Shown: piece after piece, positions 33,686 to 44,514 of the stretch
Position numbering within the stretch: the first letter of the stretch is position 1
Layout: each line of letters begins with the position of its first letter
Source of the DNA: Ophioderma brevispina
Lineage: Eukaryota > Echinodermata > Ophiuroidea > Amphilepidida > Ophiodermatidae
NCBI GenBank assembly: GCA_023653785.1
Contig: JAMKCH010001673.1
Location: 1-64,000 of the forward strand
Direction of reading: 5' to 3'
Length of the DNA stretch: 64,000 nucleotides
The notes under the pieces: generated by a model
What the model saw: only the letters and a program-made list of their open reading frames with translations
What the model was told of the DNA's origin: nothing
Databases searched by the model: none
Program-made: the position numbers and the translations under genes

Positions 33686-34262
33686 AAAAAAGAGTACGAG
33701 CCATATAAAGTTAATAAATGTAAAGAGAGCACGAAGTATGTTCAAGTGCGTCTGCCCCATTGGCAAACTTGGTCCCATTTCTTCTGCAATGCAAAAGAAA
33801 ATACATGCCCATTTTCCCACCGTCAACCTCCATACAGCGTAAATATAAAGTTTTAAATGCTAGAGGTGCTGATTTAATAATATTGAGTTCAAAAGAGTTC
33901 CTCTTCATGTGAGGTCATTGCGGAAACCAGAGCAGCGGGAACCTTCCTATGGTGTTTAGTACTGTTCTTCCTACCATAGTATCTCACAGAAAGACTGGTA
34001 CAAAAAACCTATACTACCCAAAAACATACATGAACTCTACCACAGAACTCATAACAAACATACCTTTCAGTCGACTGTCGGAACACATTTTCGACGGGAA
34101 AAGAATTGCGCCACGTGGATGTTGTTACAACGAGATTGGACTTTATTCCGTATATTGAATACATAGTTTCAAACTCACTGCCAATATAACCTTAAGGAAG
34201 AACAAGTGCAATTTGGAATTATTTAAATCAACAATTTGGTCTGATGATGATGGTTGCTTAAG
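33686..34262. repeat. Direct repeat block R1, second copy
   Basis: The better-preserved copy of 19672-20220, starting AAAAAGAGTACGAGCC. It contains a 34-bp stretch (about 34205-34240) absent in the first copy. Short plus frames (33949-34158 and 34213-34401) are not conserved and I do not call them genes. Confidence 0.78.
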
Positions 34263-35396
34263 GGCCAATATCAAAAATCCTTACATGGGAATATGGGGGA
34301 TAGCAGCTGGAATCCCCCCCGATAAGCGGCCGTCACGAAAGTTCAAGGAATGCGCCGGGAAAGCGGCCCATTTAATGTTCACCAAAAACACGGGCGATTG
34401 ATGAACCCAGCCTTTTCAAGGTTGCATAACATTAGCCACTGGCCCCATTACGGGCAAGGGAAATTTGAAACGCTCCCAATGCACAGCTATGCACTGTACA
34501 AAATTTACTCGCGTTATAGTTTCAACATCATGTCACAAATATCTTTCTAAGATTCGTGATTTCAAGAATCGGAGCCTAAGGTTGGCATTCAGGGTAAAAA
34601 TTTAGCACTGAATGAAGTCGCTGTTGTTGCAAGAGATACGAGTAATTTCAGATGTGGCTTTGTTCGTGATGTCACGGCAGCCTGAGAAGTTATTCATTTT
34701 AAATATTTCTTTACTTGACTCAGTGACGAACCTTCAATTGAAACCGACAGGTTAAGGTTGACTCAGATTTTTTTAAAAATCAGGTTTAATATAAAATATA
34801 CATAATGCTTGTCCATATACTAATCACTGTGTGAAATGACTAAGCTAAAATCGAAGTCTTTCATAGAGAAATCACAACTTTGTTATAAAATTCCAGATGC
34901 GGATTTTTTTGTTAAACACGGTATATATGGCACTGTTATAGGCCCCGTACTGTGCGTAAATGTTTACTGCGTGAAAAAAATCTGATTCATCTCTAACTTT
35001 GGAGTTAAGCAGGTGACTAATTTTAGTTCTAAATGACTATTTTTTAATTACTACCCAAAACAATTATTTCGAAATCTCTGCGTCGGTCTTAATTCGAGCT
35101 AGTGAAAACGATGTACTAGTTTTGCAATAGGTCTGCGCCGAGTGATTCAATTTTCAGTCCTGTTTTGTTCTTATAGTACTGATAGGCCTATTAATTGCAT
35201 GTGCAGGTGGAAGATTAAGACAGTCCTACAGACTAGAAATGAAGAATTAAAATGGGCCTTTCCCTGGTACACAACTCGTTTATTACCTGCGATATAGGCC
35301 TATTGTGAGTTACAAAATTGCATCATACATTGACGATTTTTCCCTTGGTACATACATGGGCCTATTAAAGCCTCTCCGGTACTTCCGAAATTTGAT
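34263..35396. other. Spacer with TAGGCCTAT words, no gene recognised
   Basis: AT-rich sequence without clear repeats. TAGGCCTAT-type words occur near 35185 and 35295. Confidence 0.5.
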
Positions 35397-35822
35397 AGGC
35401 CCCATGTCACTGGGAAAAAGCGGAAAGCAAGGCAAACTCTTCGAAAATCCTTAAGGGACAAAATTGCACAATAATGATCTCGCAATTTTGTGAAATCTTG
35501 AGCAATTTACAGTAATTTTCTCGTATTCCCATATTTTTCGCTATCTTCTGCATTTTCCCCAGTGACATGGGGCCTGATGAGCAAACTTTGACCATGTGTC
35601 CATTTATCTGCATTGGTATGCTAAATTAAAACAAACATTTTTTGATACCCATGTGTTCACCAAGGGCCCCTAGGGAGCATAAAACACCCGTGATTTTTTT
35701 TAAAAAGTCAAAATCGCAATACTTTTTCATATCGCTCTCCATCACATATCAATTACAAATCGATAGCCGTTTAGGTTTCGGTAAGGAGTTAGTTTGAACT
35801 TGTTTTCTTATAAGGAAAATAA
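35397..35822. repeat. Hairpin-headed repeat, copy 1
   Basis: The first 179 bp (35397-35575) is bounded by AGGCCCCATGTCACTGGG and its inverse CCCAGTGACATGGGGCCT, a near-perfect inverted repeat of over 20 bp. Another ~245 bp (GTGTTCACCAAGGGCCCC, ATCGATAGCCGTTTAGG, TTTTCTTATAAGGAAA) completes a unit repeated at 36454-36887. Left flanks of the two copies differ, so the hairpin edge marks the element boundary. Confidence 0.8.
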
Positions 35823-36039
35823 TAGCATCCTGGAGGATAAAAGCGCCCGTATCAGGCCCGTATAGAGATTTCTTCAAAAATGCGTAAACGCAATCTTAAA
35901 ATCACTTTCAGATGATTTGCAACCAAAAATATGACCTAAATCCGACTTGTTAAAATAAAAATTTAACATTTGACTTTTCAGAAGAAAAAAGGGATTTTAA
36001 ATGTACTTAAAAAAAAAGCAGAATAAGTGATTGTGTTTA

Positions 36040-36120
36040 CATCAACAGTACCCCACACACCACCCAAGCACACACCCACACACACTCCACATCACACACA
36101 CACACCCACACATACACCAA
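36040..36120. repeat. CA-rich microsatellite
   Basis: ACACACCACCCAAGC, CACACCCACACACAC and similar units between the two hairpin-headed repeats. Confidence 0.85.
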
Positions 36121-36453
36121 AAATCAAACCAATTGTTCCCTAGAGATTTGCACAATATTCGAAGAAATCACTAATTTAACATTCCTTGATAAATCGAAGT
36201 ATTCCCATTTAATTATGTACATTACTACGCCACCTTCTAATACCCAGCCTATGTGCTAATATATCTGCCCCAAGCACCCCCCCAAATATCGCAACACAGC
36301 GTCGATATAAGCATTTCAATCAAAACTGCAGGAAAAGAGAGGCTTGTAGGCCCTAAATATCACTTAATTGCAGTCCCAAGGGATGTTTGTGAGACGTGTT
36401 AAACAAGCCTTTCAATTGCATCACTTATACCTAATACCTGATTTTTATCCAAA

Positions 36454-36887
36454 AGGCCCCATGTCACTGGGGAAAAAGCGGAAAGCAAGGCAAACTCTTC
36501 GAAAATTCTTCAAACTGCCCAAAATTGCACAACAATGATCTCGCAATTTTGTGAAATCTTGAGCAATTTACAGTAATTTTCGCATATTCCCATATTTTTC
36601 GCTATCTTCTGCATTTTCCCCAGTGACATGGGGCCTGATGAGCAAATTTTGACCACGAGTCCATTTATCTGCATTGGTATGCTAAATTAAAACAAACATT
36701 TTTTGACACCCATGTGTTCACCAAGGGCCCCTAGGGAGCATAAAACACCCGTGATTTTTTTTTTTTAAATTTAAGTCAAAATCGCAATACTTTCATACGC
36801 TCTCCATCACATAATCAATTACAAATCGATAGCCGTTTAGGTTTCGGTAAGGAGTTAGTTTGAAGTTGTTTTCTTATAAGGAAACTA
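36454..36887. repeat. Hairpin-headed repeat, copy 2
   Basis: Direct repeat of 35397-35822 with about 95% apparent identity; the hairpin spans 36454-36636. It ends at TTTTCTTATAAGGAAA, after which the segmental duplication starts. Confidence 0.8.
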
Positions 36888-37420
36888 GTAGAACGGTTTG
36901 GACGGGGCATTTTTGGGTTTAGGGGCGTCCACAGGGTTTTATTCTGTGTTAACTGAGGCTGGATGTTAAGCGTATAATTTTATATTGAATGGAATTGGAT
37001 AGTGAGACTTGGAGCATAATGGATCGTGTTAAATGTGCTAGAGTAGGCCTACAAGTATGTGAAATGCGGCCATATATGGAATTCGAATATTTGTCACATT
37101 ATTATGGACCATGTTGCCAATTAAAAATATATAACCGGAGGGGTTGTCATGCACAGAGACAAAAAGAGGAAGTGCAGAAGTGCAACGCGAGATTTCATAT
37201 AACAGGTGTCCCTACACACTTAAAGATACGAGGACAAATATGCACCGACTAAAAATAAATTAACCATATATTTGAGATAAAATGACTCTTTTGTGGGGGT
37301 GGAAAGTTCCGTGATCCAGGAAAAGCATGCATGTTCTATATGATCATGATGCATGCATAGTGTAACAATGCATAATGATGCTATAGTACTAAGCTCAAAC
37401 ATTACGGTTAATTTATTTTA
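36888..37420. repeat. Segmental duplication, copy 1 (uninterrupted)
   Basis: Matches 38180-38497 plus 39190-39370. Shared landmarks: GGGTTTAGGGGCGTCC, TTGGATAGTGAGACTTGGAG, TAGAGTAGGCCTACAAG, GCAACGCGAGATTTC, GTGTCCCTACACACTTAAAG, AAGCATGCATGTTCTATATG. Here GCGAGATTTCATATAACAGG is continuous, which gives the empty site for the LINE in copy 2. Confidence 0.85.
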
Positions 37421-38179
37421 CCCCGATGATACTAAGTTCAAGTTCATTTTATTCACACCTCATCTTCCTTGAATATACAATATTGAAAATACAATACAAT
37501 AATAATATAATTGAAATATAATAGTTTAACAAGCAAAAGCTGACATAATGCAACTTGCAAAAATGAAGGCAATATATACCAATAATACGGTCAAGTATAA
37601 GCATGATTGATTATTAACCAAAACAAATCCTACTGTGTTAGAAAATCACTGTAAACCTGTCTTCTCAAGTGCATGCTCTACCATCTGATATCTTGTTCGT
37701 GGAAGGAACCACCCCAGCTCCGACTAGACTGACGGCACATCGTGGTACGTTGGCCAAGGAAAATGATAAAAAGACGACATCGAGGAATAGCGAAAATCAT
37801 CATAGTGTAAAAATAAATTAGTCAATTTTGTAAAAATTAGTCCTATAAGACATCATTTTGGCAAATTTTGTCTTGTCTTATATAGGACCAATTTGTACAA
37901 AATTGACTTATTTTTACAGTTGTCAACTTTCACCTGCAGGGGCGAAAATTGCCCTTTGTTTCCTTTTTTGTTTTGGTTTCAATATCACACAATCATTCTT
38001 TGGAATGTATAGTATCATCTATTACTTTATTTCCACAATAGCTTTTTCTCAAAATTTCAATGATACTGCATGCTGCGTCTTTAAAAGAAAATCTAAGAGG
38101 CATTTTTAAATGATGCGCTTTCCTTTTTTCTCGCAGACCAAATTTGCACTTGGTAAACGCCCCAACCGACCCGGAAGTC
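37421..38179. other. AT-rich spacer containing a perfect-looking hairpin
   Basis: No gene is seen. A hairpin occupies 37806-37919: AATAAATTAGTCAATTTTGT and TAGTCCTATAAGACA on the left pair with TGTCTTATATAGGACC and ACAAAATTGACTTATTTTT on the right. Arms are about 45 bp with a short loop. Confidence 0.7.
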
Positions 38180-38497
38180 GGAATCGGTTCGGACGGGGAA
38201 ATTTTCGGGTTTAGGGGCGTCCGCAGGGTTCTATTCTGTGTTAAACTGAAGCTTGATGTTAAGTGTATAATTTTATATTGAATGGAATTGGATAGTGAGA
38301 CTTGGAGCATAATGGATCATGTGAAATGTGCTAGAGTAGGCCTACAAGTATGTGAAATGCGGCCATATATGGAATTCGAATATTTGTCACATTATTATGA
38401 ACCGTGTTGCCAATTAAAAATATAACCGGAGGGGTTGTCATGCACAGAGACAAAAAGAGAAACATCGAAGTGCAGAAGTGCAACGCGAGATTTCTAT
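38180..38497. repeat. Segmental duplication, copy 2, left part
   Basis: Collinear with 36890-37195 up to GCAACGCGAGATTTC, where a LINE is inserted. The remainder resumes at 39190. Confidence 0.85.
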
Positions 38498-39189
38498 ACC
38501 TACTACAACATAACTATATTTGTAAAGCGCCTATTCCTAAAGCTCTAGGCGCTAGAACATACAACTACCAAAGGCAGGTAAAAAGGGGGAAAGTATTACC
38601 AAGCCAAAGAAACAGAAATTAATTTGGATAAATAAGATTTGAGTGTTTTTTTTTTGAAAATACTCAGTGAGGGTGCTTCCCTGATATCACGAGGTAATGA
38701 ATTCCAAATACATGGGCCGTATGTTGTAAAGGCATTGTCGCCAATAGATTTCCTTGTGAAAGGGATTTGTAGTCTTGTATTCAGCAGCTACCGAAGTTTT
38801 CAAATGGAGCTGGAGTAGTACTACTTCGTGTAATGTTCTTTTGCAGATATGCTGGAGAAAAGCATTAATACATTGGTAGATGATTGTGCATAACTTGAAG
38901 TTGACTCTCTCCCTAACTGGCACCCAGTGGAGATCGATCGGCAAGAAAAGGTGTAATGTATTCGCGTCGATTTATTCCATTAATGAGACGAACTGCCTTG
39001 TTCTTGAATGCGTTGAGTTTGGAGAAATTGCTATTTGTATTGCCAGCAAGGAGAGAGTTACCATAGTCAAGGCGGGATAGTATCAAGCCCCGGAGAATGT
39101 TGATGGACATGATTCATTGTCCAGGAAACGCCGTATCCGAGCAATATTTCTCATTTAAAGAATTAAGTGTTTGACAGAGTCTAGAAATC
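38498..39189 (-). mobile_element. 5'-truncated L2/CR1-like LINE
   Basis: Inserted in the segmental duplication in minus orientation. The 3' end, on the left, shows a GGCGCTTTACAAATATAG motif on the minus strand, typical in form of L2/CR1-like LINE tails. The 5' end is truncated near 39189. About 690 bp long. Compared with the uninterrupted site at 37180-37200, a few target bases are altered and no clean duplication is visible. Confidence 0.85.
38687..39110 (-). pseudogene. LINE reverse transcriptase C-terminal part
   Basis: From 39110 downward the minus strand reads ILRGLILSRLDYGNSLLAG, KLNAFKNKAVRLI, REYITPFLA, then after a frameshift near 38940 DLHWVPVRERVNFKLC, IIYQCIN. This is the well-known L-D-Y-x-N-S-L-L ... 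I-T-P-x-L ... L-H-W-L-P-V-R-x-R order after the RT palm in CR1/L2-like LINEs. The catalytic palm motifs lie upstream of the truncation and are missing, so it is not functional. Confidence 0.9.
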
Positions 39190-39373
39190 TGGGTGTCCCT
39201 ACACACTTAAAGATACGGGGACAAATATGCACTGACTAAAAATAAATTAACCATATATTTGAGATAAAATGACTCTTTTGTGGGGGTGGAAAGTTCCATG
39301 ATCCAGGAAAAGCATGCATGTTCTATATGATCGATGGATGCATGCATAGTGTAACAATGCATAATGATAAGCT
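39190..39373. repeat. Segmental duplication, copy 2, right part
   Basis: Resumes at GGTGTCCCTACACACTTAAAG and follows 37205-37385 to the GCATAGTGTAACAATGCATAATG stretch, then diverges. Confidence 0.82.
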
Positions 39374-39439
39374 CATGATTGAATTATTAAAAAACAAGGC
39401 CTACCAAATTACCCTTGCACAGATACTCTCTACATTTCT

Positions 39440-39575
39440 TAGATTAAGTCCCTATGTAGCGGCCGAAAAGTGGGAGCCTATTTTGTTTACGGTCGACAAG
39501 TGGCTTGAAAAGCAGGTTGTCAAGGCTCATATGAATTTAGCCGTCGCCTCAAATGATTAGTTCCACATGAGAATA
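39440..39575. repeat. Direct repeat with 40235-40360
   Basis: TGTAGCGGCCGAAAAGTGGG, TTTACGGTCGACAAGTGGC, AAAGCAGGTTGTCAAGGC and ATGAATTTAGCCGTCG recur about 800 bp downstream. A plus frame here (39318-39560) includes KWEPILFTVDKWLEKQVVKA, but the second copy is broken around it, so a gene is not supported. Confidence 0.7.
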
Positions 39576-40107
39576 CGGGCCAAAATGATTTTACACCACA
39601 ATTTGGCAAATAGGCCTACGAAACTGAGTCCCGTCAGTCTGTTGTATTTTTAGCCTGCGTAGTTTTGAAGATACTGCGAAAGAATGCGAACCACGGCCAC
39701 GCGCAGGTGAAATTCGGAGTTCCATTATTATGAAATGGCAACGTGAAATCTGTTGCAAATCACCGGTTTCGGGCTAAAAATAAATTATTTGATGGTCTCG
39801 TTTATTTGTCTGAAATGTACGAAAACTACGGCAATGAAAAGGAAACATTCAGCTTTGTAATGGTTGATTGTGACATGTTGTTACTTAAAACTCCACGATA
39901 GTTGAAAGATTGGGAAAATTTCCCCCATAGTTTCGTTAGACAATTCGTTGCTTATCAGAGAGTAATTATCAGCGATCAAGCTGATGTGGCCCTCGGAAAT
40001 TCTTTTTGTATAACGCGGCGTATTATTCGACACCATAATCAGTCAAATACTATTTCGACTAATTCGTTTGTACCTTAATGACATGATTATGTGCATTCTT
40101 TCGGAGC
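39576..40107. other. Spacer, nothing recognised
   Basis: Moderately AT-rich with one AATAGGCCTACG word. No gene or repeat boundary is seen. Confidence 0.5.
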
Positions 40108-40360
40108 AGCCGTATTGGTGCGTTTATAGTTCTTATGTAGTGGCCGTAAAGCGGTAGCATATTTTATCAGCTGTATTGGTGCGTTGCTATAGTGGCTGGA
40201 AAGTGGGAGCCTATTTTATAGGCCTTATTGGTGCTTTGCTATGTAGCAGCCGGAAAGTGGGAGCCTATTTTGTTTACGGTCGACAAGTGGCTTGAAAAGC
40301 AGGTTGTCAAGGCTCAGTATGAATTTAGCCGTCGAATCAAATGAGTAGTTCCACATGAGT
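40108..40360. repeat. Three short tandem units plus repeat of the 39.4-kb segment
   Basis: TATTGGTGCGTT / GTAGTGGC / AAAGTGGGAGCCTATTTT-like units occur three times between 40110 and 40275, with periods of roughly 55-65 bp. The third runs into the segment shared with 39440-39575. Confidence 0.7.
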
Positions 40361-40516
40361 AATCAACCCAGGAGTCGGCCGTTTTTTTTTTACATCAACA
40401 ACACGTTACTATCTACCCAGGATTTTACCAGCCTTTTAACAAAAGAAAAAAACACGGCCGGAAAGCAAGAGGATTCACGGCGCTTCCTCTGGCACGGAAT
40501 TTCGATATGAGCCCTA

Positions 40517-40985
40517 AAATAATTACCATGAATGTTCTTAAAAAAAAAAGAATTCGGACTAGAAGAAATGGGACCAAGTTTGCCAATGGGGCAGACGCAC
40601 TTGAGTATACTTGGTGCTCTCTTTACATTTATTAACTTTATATGGCTCGTACTTTTTTTTTAAAACTTGGTGGCTTTTTACGTTGCCAACGTCTTTTTGG
40701 TAGATAATCTGTTAACACATTATGAAAGTCGAAGTGATCCATGATGACGGTGTATGTTCGAGAAGCTTGCATGGAATTGAAGTAAATGATACGGGACGAT
40801 AATTTTCAGAAACAGTTCTATCCCTTTTTTGTAAATAGGGAAACATTTGCGCTTAACTTCATTGGGGAGTTTCCAGTGTCCACATTTCTGGAACATGTTC
40901 ATAAATACTGGAGCAATGCTTGAAGAGCAACTTAATAAAACCATCGCTGGAATTTGTTCAGGTCCAGTTGCTATATAGCGCTGCT
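40517..40985. repeat. Block R2, second copy
   Basis: Direct repeat of 20221-20700 and cleaner. Positions 40560-40712 are the reverse complement of 33640-33790, preserving GACGTTGGCAACG, GCCACCAAGTTTTAAA, GTTAATAAATGTAAAG and CTTGGTCCCATTTCTTCT. It joins an LINE RT fragment to the TCTAGA tract of host-unit copy 4. Confidence 0.8.
40720..40976 (-). pseudogene. LINE RT N-terminal fragment, copy 2
   Basis: An open minus frame reads GPEQIPAMVLLSC, SIAPVFMNMFQKCG, WKLPNEVKRKCFPIYKKG, then a decayed N-Y-R-P-V-S-L-type region (KIIVPYHLLQFHASFS). This matches the conserved start of the RT domain in non-LTR elements (GPDxIP...IAPxLxxxFN...LPxxWKxAxVxPIxKKGD). Everything downstream of this region is missing. 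About 85 residues remain. Confidence 0.82.
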
Positions 40986-41672
40986 ATATGTCTAGAACAT
41001 CAATCCAGAAATTTTTTTTTCTACTCTTGTCAATAGAACATCAATCTAGAAAATAGCAGCTATATAGCGCCAGCGTCGGGCGAAAATTGTCTAGTCTAGA
41101 GATCAAGCTAGAAATAGCATAGATAAGAAGCGAAGCTTGATCTGTGTAGAGTCGGTAACTATAATTTTTTGCATGCTATAGATGAGGTGACATGTGACGT
41201 CAACGCCGGGCAACGAACAAAGCACTCAGCCCGGCAGTATGCGTAAACACCTGCAGGGCTTGTGCTTTTAAAATTCGCGCTCAATCAGGCGTGATAAGCT
41301 AAATGATGCTGTAACTGTATGGGCATATTTCTTCGCAACCTTCTAACATGTCATAGAGAGACCAGGTGCTAACCTTGTGTTTGTAACATGATGTCACCTC
41401 ACCTATATAAGCACCACTATTTTCTACAGATAATCCAGAAAATATTTTTTTTTCTAGGGCCTACGTCTCATCGAGAAGATCAACTAAATAGTCAGCTAAT
41501 AGCGCTTGGGGGAAAATTGAATCTGTACTTATTTTTGGTTTTTGCTATAGCGGCCGCTATGTGTCTAGAAGACAAACTTGAAAATGAACATTTTTAGAAG
41601 ATCAATCTAGAATATAACATTGTTTGTACTGTAGTCTAGAAGATCAACAACCTAGAAAAATAGCACTATATA
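40977..41672. repeat. TCTAGA tract, host-unit copy 4, left part
   Basis: Same tract as in copy 3, with the shared GCCCGGCAGTATGCGTAAAC segment. It has an extra ~105 bp near 41290-41400 (GATAAGCTAAATGATGC ... CACCTATATAAGCACC) absent from copy 3. A TGACGTCA palindrome sits at 41195-41202. The tract is split by the foldback element. Confidence 0.7.
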
Positions 41673-42758
41673 CAGGGTGTCCCAGAATGCATTAGTACCC
41701 ATCGATACCCAAAATGTTTATTTTTTTTTTTCCCATAGAAATCAATAACATTAGGTAAGTTGGGTTTCATATTCCAACTGCATTATACTAGTCACCCTTT
41801 CATAAAGATTTTGAATCATAAAAAAATCGGACGACCAAAGTGAAAATACACTTAATTGTGTTAGAGGGATGATTGCATCCTTTGGGCCAAGTGAAAAAAA
41901 TGTATGTGTGTGTTATCCCTCGACGTACCAAGCCTTTTTTTGCACCACCGTATCCTCCCTTCGGAAATCTCTTACGAAGCACTTGATACTTTTGATTTTG
42001 GTACCAATAGAAGCTATGATCATTCTCTTTCCCTTGATACCAAGCTAAGTACCAGCATGCCCTTTATGCATCACAGTGACGTCTAAAGCCATTAGGCAGC
42101 AAAAAATTGTCAAATTTTCAAAAACACAAGGCACAATAGGCGGAAAAATTCAATTTTGCACCCAAATTAATTAGGACTATCAGATTTTTTTAAGCTGGTT
42201 TTGGCTCGAAATCATCGGCAAAAGCAAAAAAAGACAGCTTCTTTTATATACCTACAGAGGGTTTTAGTGCTTACTCTGCAGAAAAAGTACAAAATAGTAT
42301 ATAATAGGCTAATTCTTGTGTCGGCCATGAGCTTTACTGTCTACCGAGGTTTATGACATCATTTTGCCGTCGCGAACTGGGCATATTAGTACTCATTTTG
42401 GTAGCGAAGGAAAGAGGAGGGCCACAGCCTCTCTATTGGTACCAAAATCAAACGTTTGAGGGTTTAATAACGAATTCCCGAAGGACAAAGCAGGTTGTAA
42501 AAAAGCGTGCCCAGGAAGAGGGTAAAAGTACACATACACTTTTTTTCACTGTGCCCAAAGGATGAAATCAGCACCTTTAACACAATTACGTTGTATTTTC
42601 TTTTGGTTAGTCCGATTTTAACGATTCAAAAATTCTGATGAAAGGTTACAGTATCATGCGGTGGATATTAAACCAATTACCTAATTGTCATGATTTTCCT
42701 ATTGAAAAAAAAAATCAAACATTTTTGGGTATCGATGTATAATATTTGGGACACCCTG
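41673..42758. mobile_element. Foldback DNA element with ~400-bp arms, TA-flanked
   Basis: Ends are CAGGGTGTCCCAGAATGC and its inverse CAAATATTTGGGACACCCTG-like. The arms pair over most of their length: ATCGATACCCAAAA, CCTTTCAT.AA.ATTTTGAATC, TTAATTGTGTTA, CATCCTTTGGGC and TTTTGGTACCAATAGA occur inverted in the right arm. TA borders both ends (41671-41672 and 42759-42760). Removing it restores the TATAG-GTCAGCGCT order seen in copies 1 and 2. A centre of roughly 300 bp has no transposase. Confidence 0.9.
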
Positions 42759-43317
42759 TAGTGTCAGCGCTAGCGATTTTTCTACTCTAGACTTAGTCTA
42801 AAGATCAATCTAGAAATAGAAAAAGCCTATCTATCGCCAGGGAAAATTGTCTAGTCTAAAGATCAATCTAGAAAATAGATTTTATCACCGTAACGATATA
42901 ACTTTTTGCTATAACACCGCCCCGCTATTTGTCTAGAAGATCAATCTAGAAATAAGCTTTTGTCTAGTCTAGAAGACCAATTTTTATAAAAAATAGCAGC
43001 GATAAAGCGTCAGCGCTGAGCGAAAATGTCTTCAATCTAGAAAATAACAGTAATAGGACAGCTTTTTGGGGTGTTGTAGCCACCGACGCGCTGGCTCTAT
43101 TCGCAAATCTGGGGTTATGTGGGTTTTACCTTCAAAGTTCGGTGTTGCAGGAAACAATGTTCGTGCGTTTATATCCTCTAAAAATTAAAAAGATGATTTA
43201 GCAGTATGGAGTAAATTTCGGGGTGGGGGTGGGGGTGGGGGGATATATCATCCCCAATATTTTGATGCAGGGGGAATGCCCCCACCAGCTGATGCCCCAT
43301 TCATATGTTACATAATC
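42759..43317. repeat. TCTAGA tract and leader, host-unit copy 4, right part
   Basis: Continues the tract after the foldback element (GTCAGCGCTAGCG, AGATCAATCTAGAAA), then the leader with a GGGGTGGGGGTGGGGG run near 43219-43240. Confidence 0.75.
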
Positions 43318-44514
43318 ACAGGTGTCCCAGAATAAAATGCAATCCTCACAGTCAGTGCTATAATTTCCAAAATACTGAATTATTCAATTTTAGAACAGAT
43401 TCTGAAGGACGAACTTGTTTCGTACTCCTGTCAATTTTGCTTGACGGTTCACTAGTTTTGAAAAACAAAGGGCTATTTGTTAACCCGCTGTTCAAATTAC
43501 CCATTCCAAGGTGGCCGTAGATCATGTGAAACAGTTTCACTTGAAAAGTGGAATAACATGTCTTTCAACACAAAACTCCTGTGGTACTATAATCCTGTCT
43601 GTTTTTTAAAAATTACTAAAATATTGTCGTCATGTTTGTATTATACCACGGTATTTATTGCCTGTACAGTATTTCGCTCTGCTCATATTTAGAATAGTAA
43701 CTAGCGACTGGCCAAATTTTATCTCCAGGGCGTCTGACAAAATCGTGTTGAATAATGTAAATTGCAGGAAGGGATTAAATACCCAAAGGAAATGGAAAGA
43801 TTGGGGCTATATTCGAAATTATTTAAAACTGTTGAAATGTTGACGAGATTCTGTACGGGCCTATCTTTTCTCAAACATGATGTTCAAGTTTCATATGATT
43901 TGCTTCACTGCTTTTAGAACCAAGGCGATTAAGTTAAGTAAGCCAACAATTTAAGCCATTCCAAGTTAGACTGATGAATACACAATTAAGGCATGTAAGT
44001 ACTACGAGGTGCTGGTTGTTGCTTTTCTTCCTGTAACTCTTCGTATCCTTAACTACTACCCGGTTTGGTTCAATTAGCCCAGTATAACCTTGTAAACTAA
44101 ATATTTTAATATTAAAAACATTAAAGAAAAACATGGCTTTGACAAATATGGGAGAAAATGGTCTTTGTTCACAATGACAAAGTTCTGAATGTGTTTGATG
44201 TAACTGAAGTTTGGTTTTCAGTGGTTTATTTATTGTGTGTTGGTTTGTTGGTCTATCAATGGTCCAAGTATTTCATACTGCTATCCATCACTGGAATCTG
44301 TTGCCTAACAGATTAACAGATTAATGATTTGAGGTGCTTTTAAAGATAGTGTCAAAAAGCACCTTGAAAATAAGGCTAAATTATTGACGAACAAGATCTT
44401 TTGTATATGTAAAACAGGGTTTTTACAGGTAGTTTTGTGCATGGTGCTTAGATTAATAACTTTTTAGTTTGATTGCGTTCCTTTTGGTATGTTGTTGGGC
44501 AAGCCTTTTAATTT

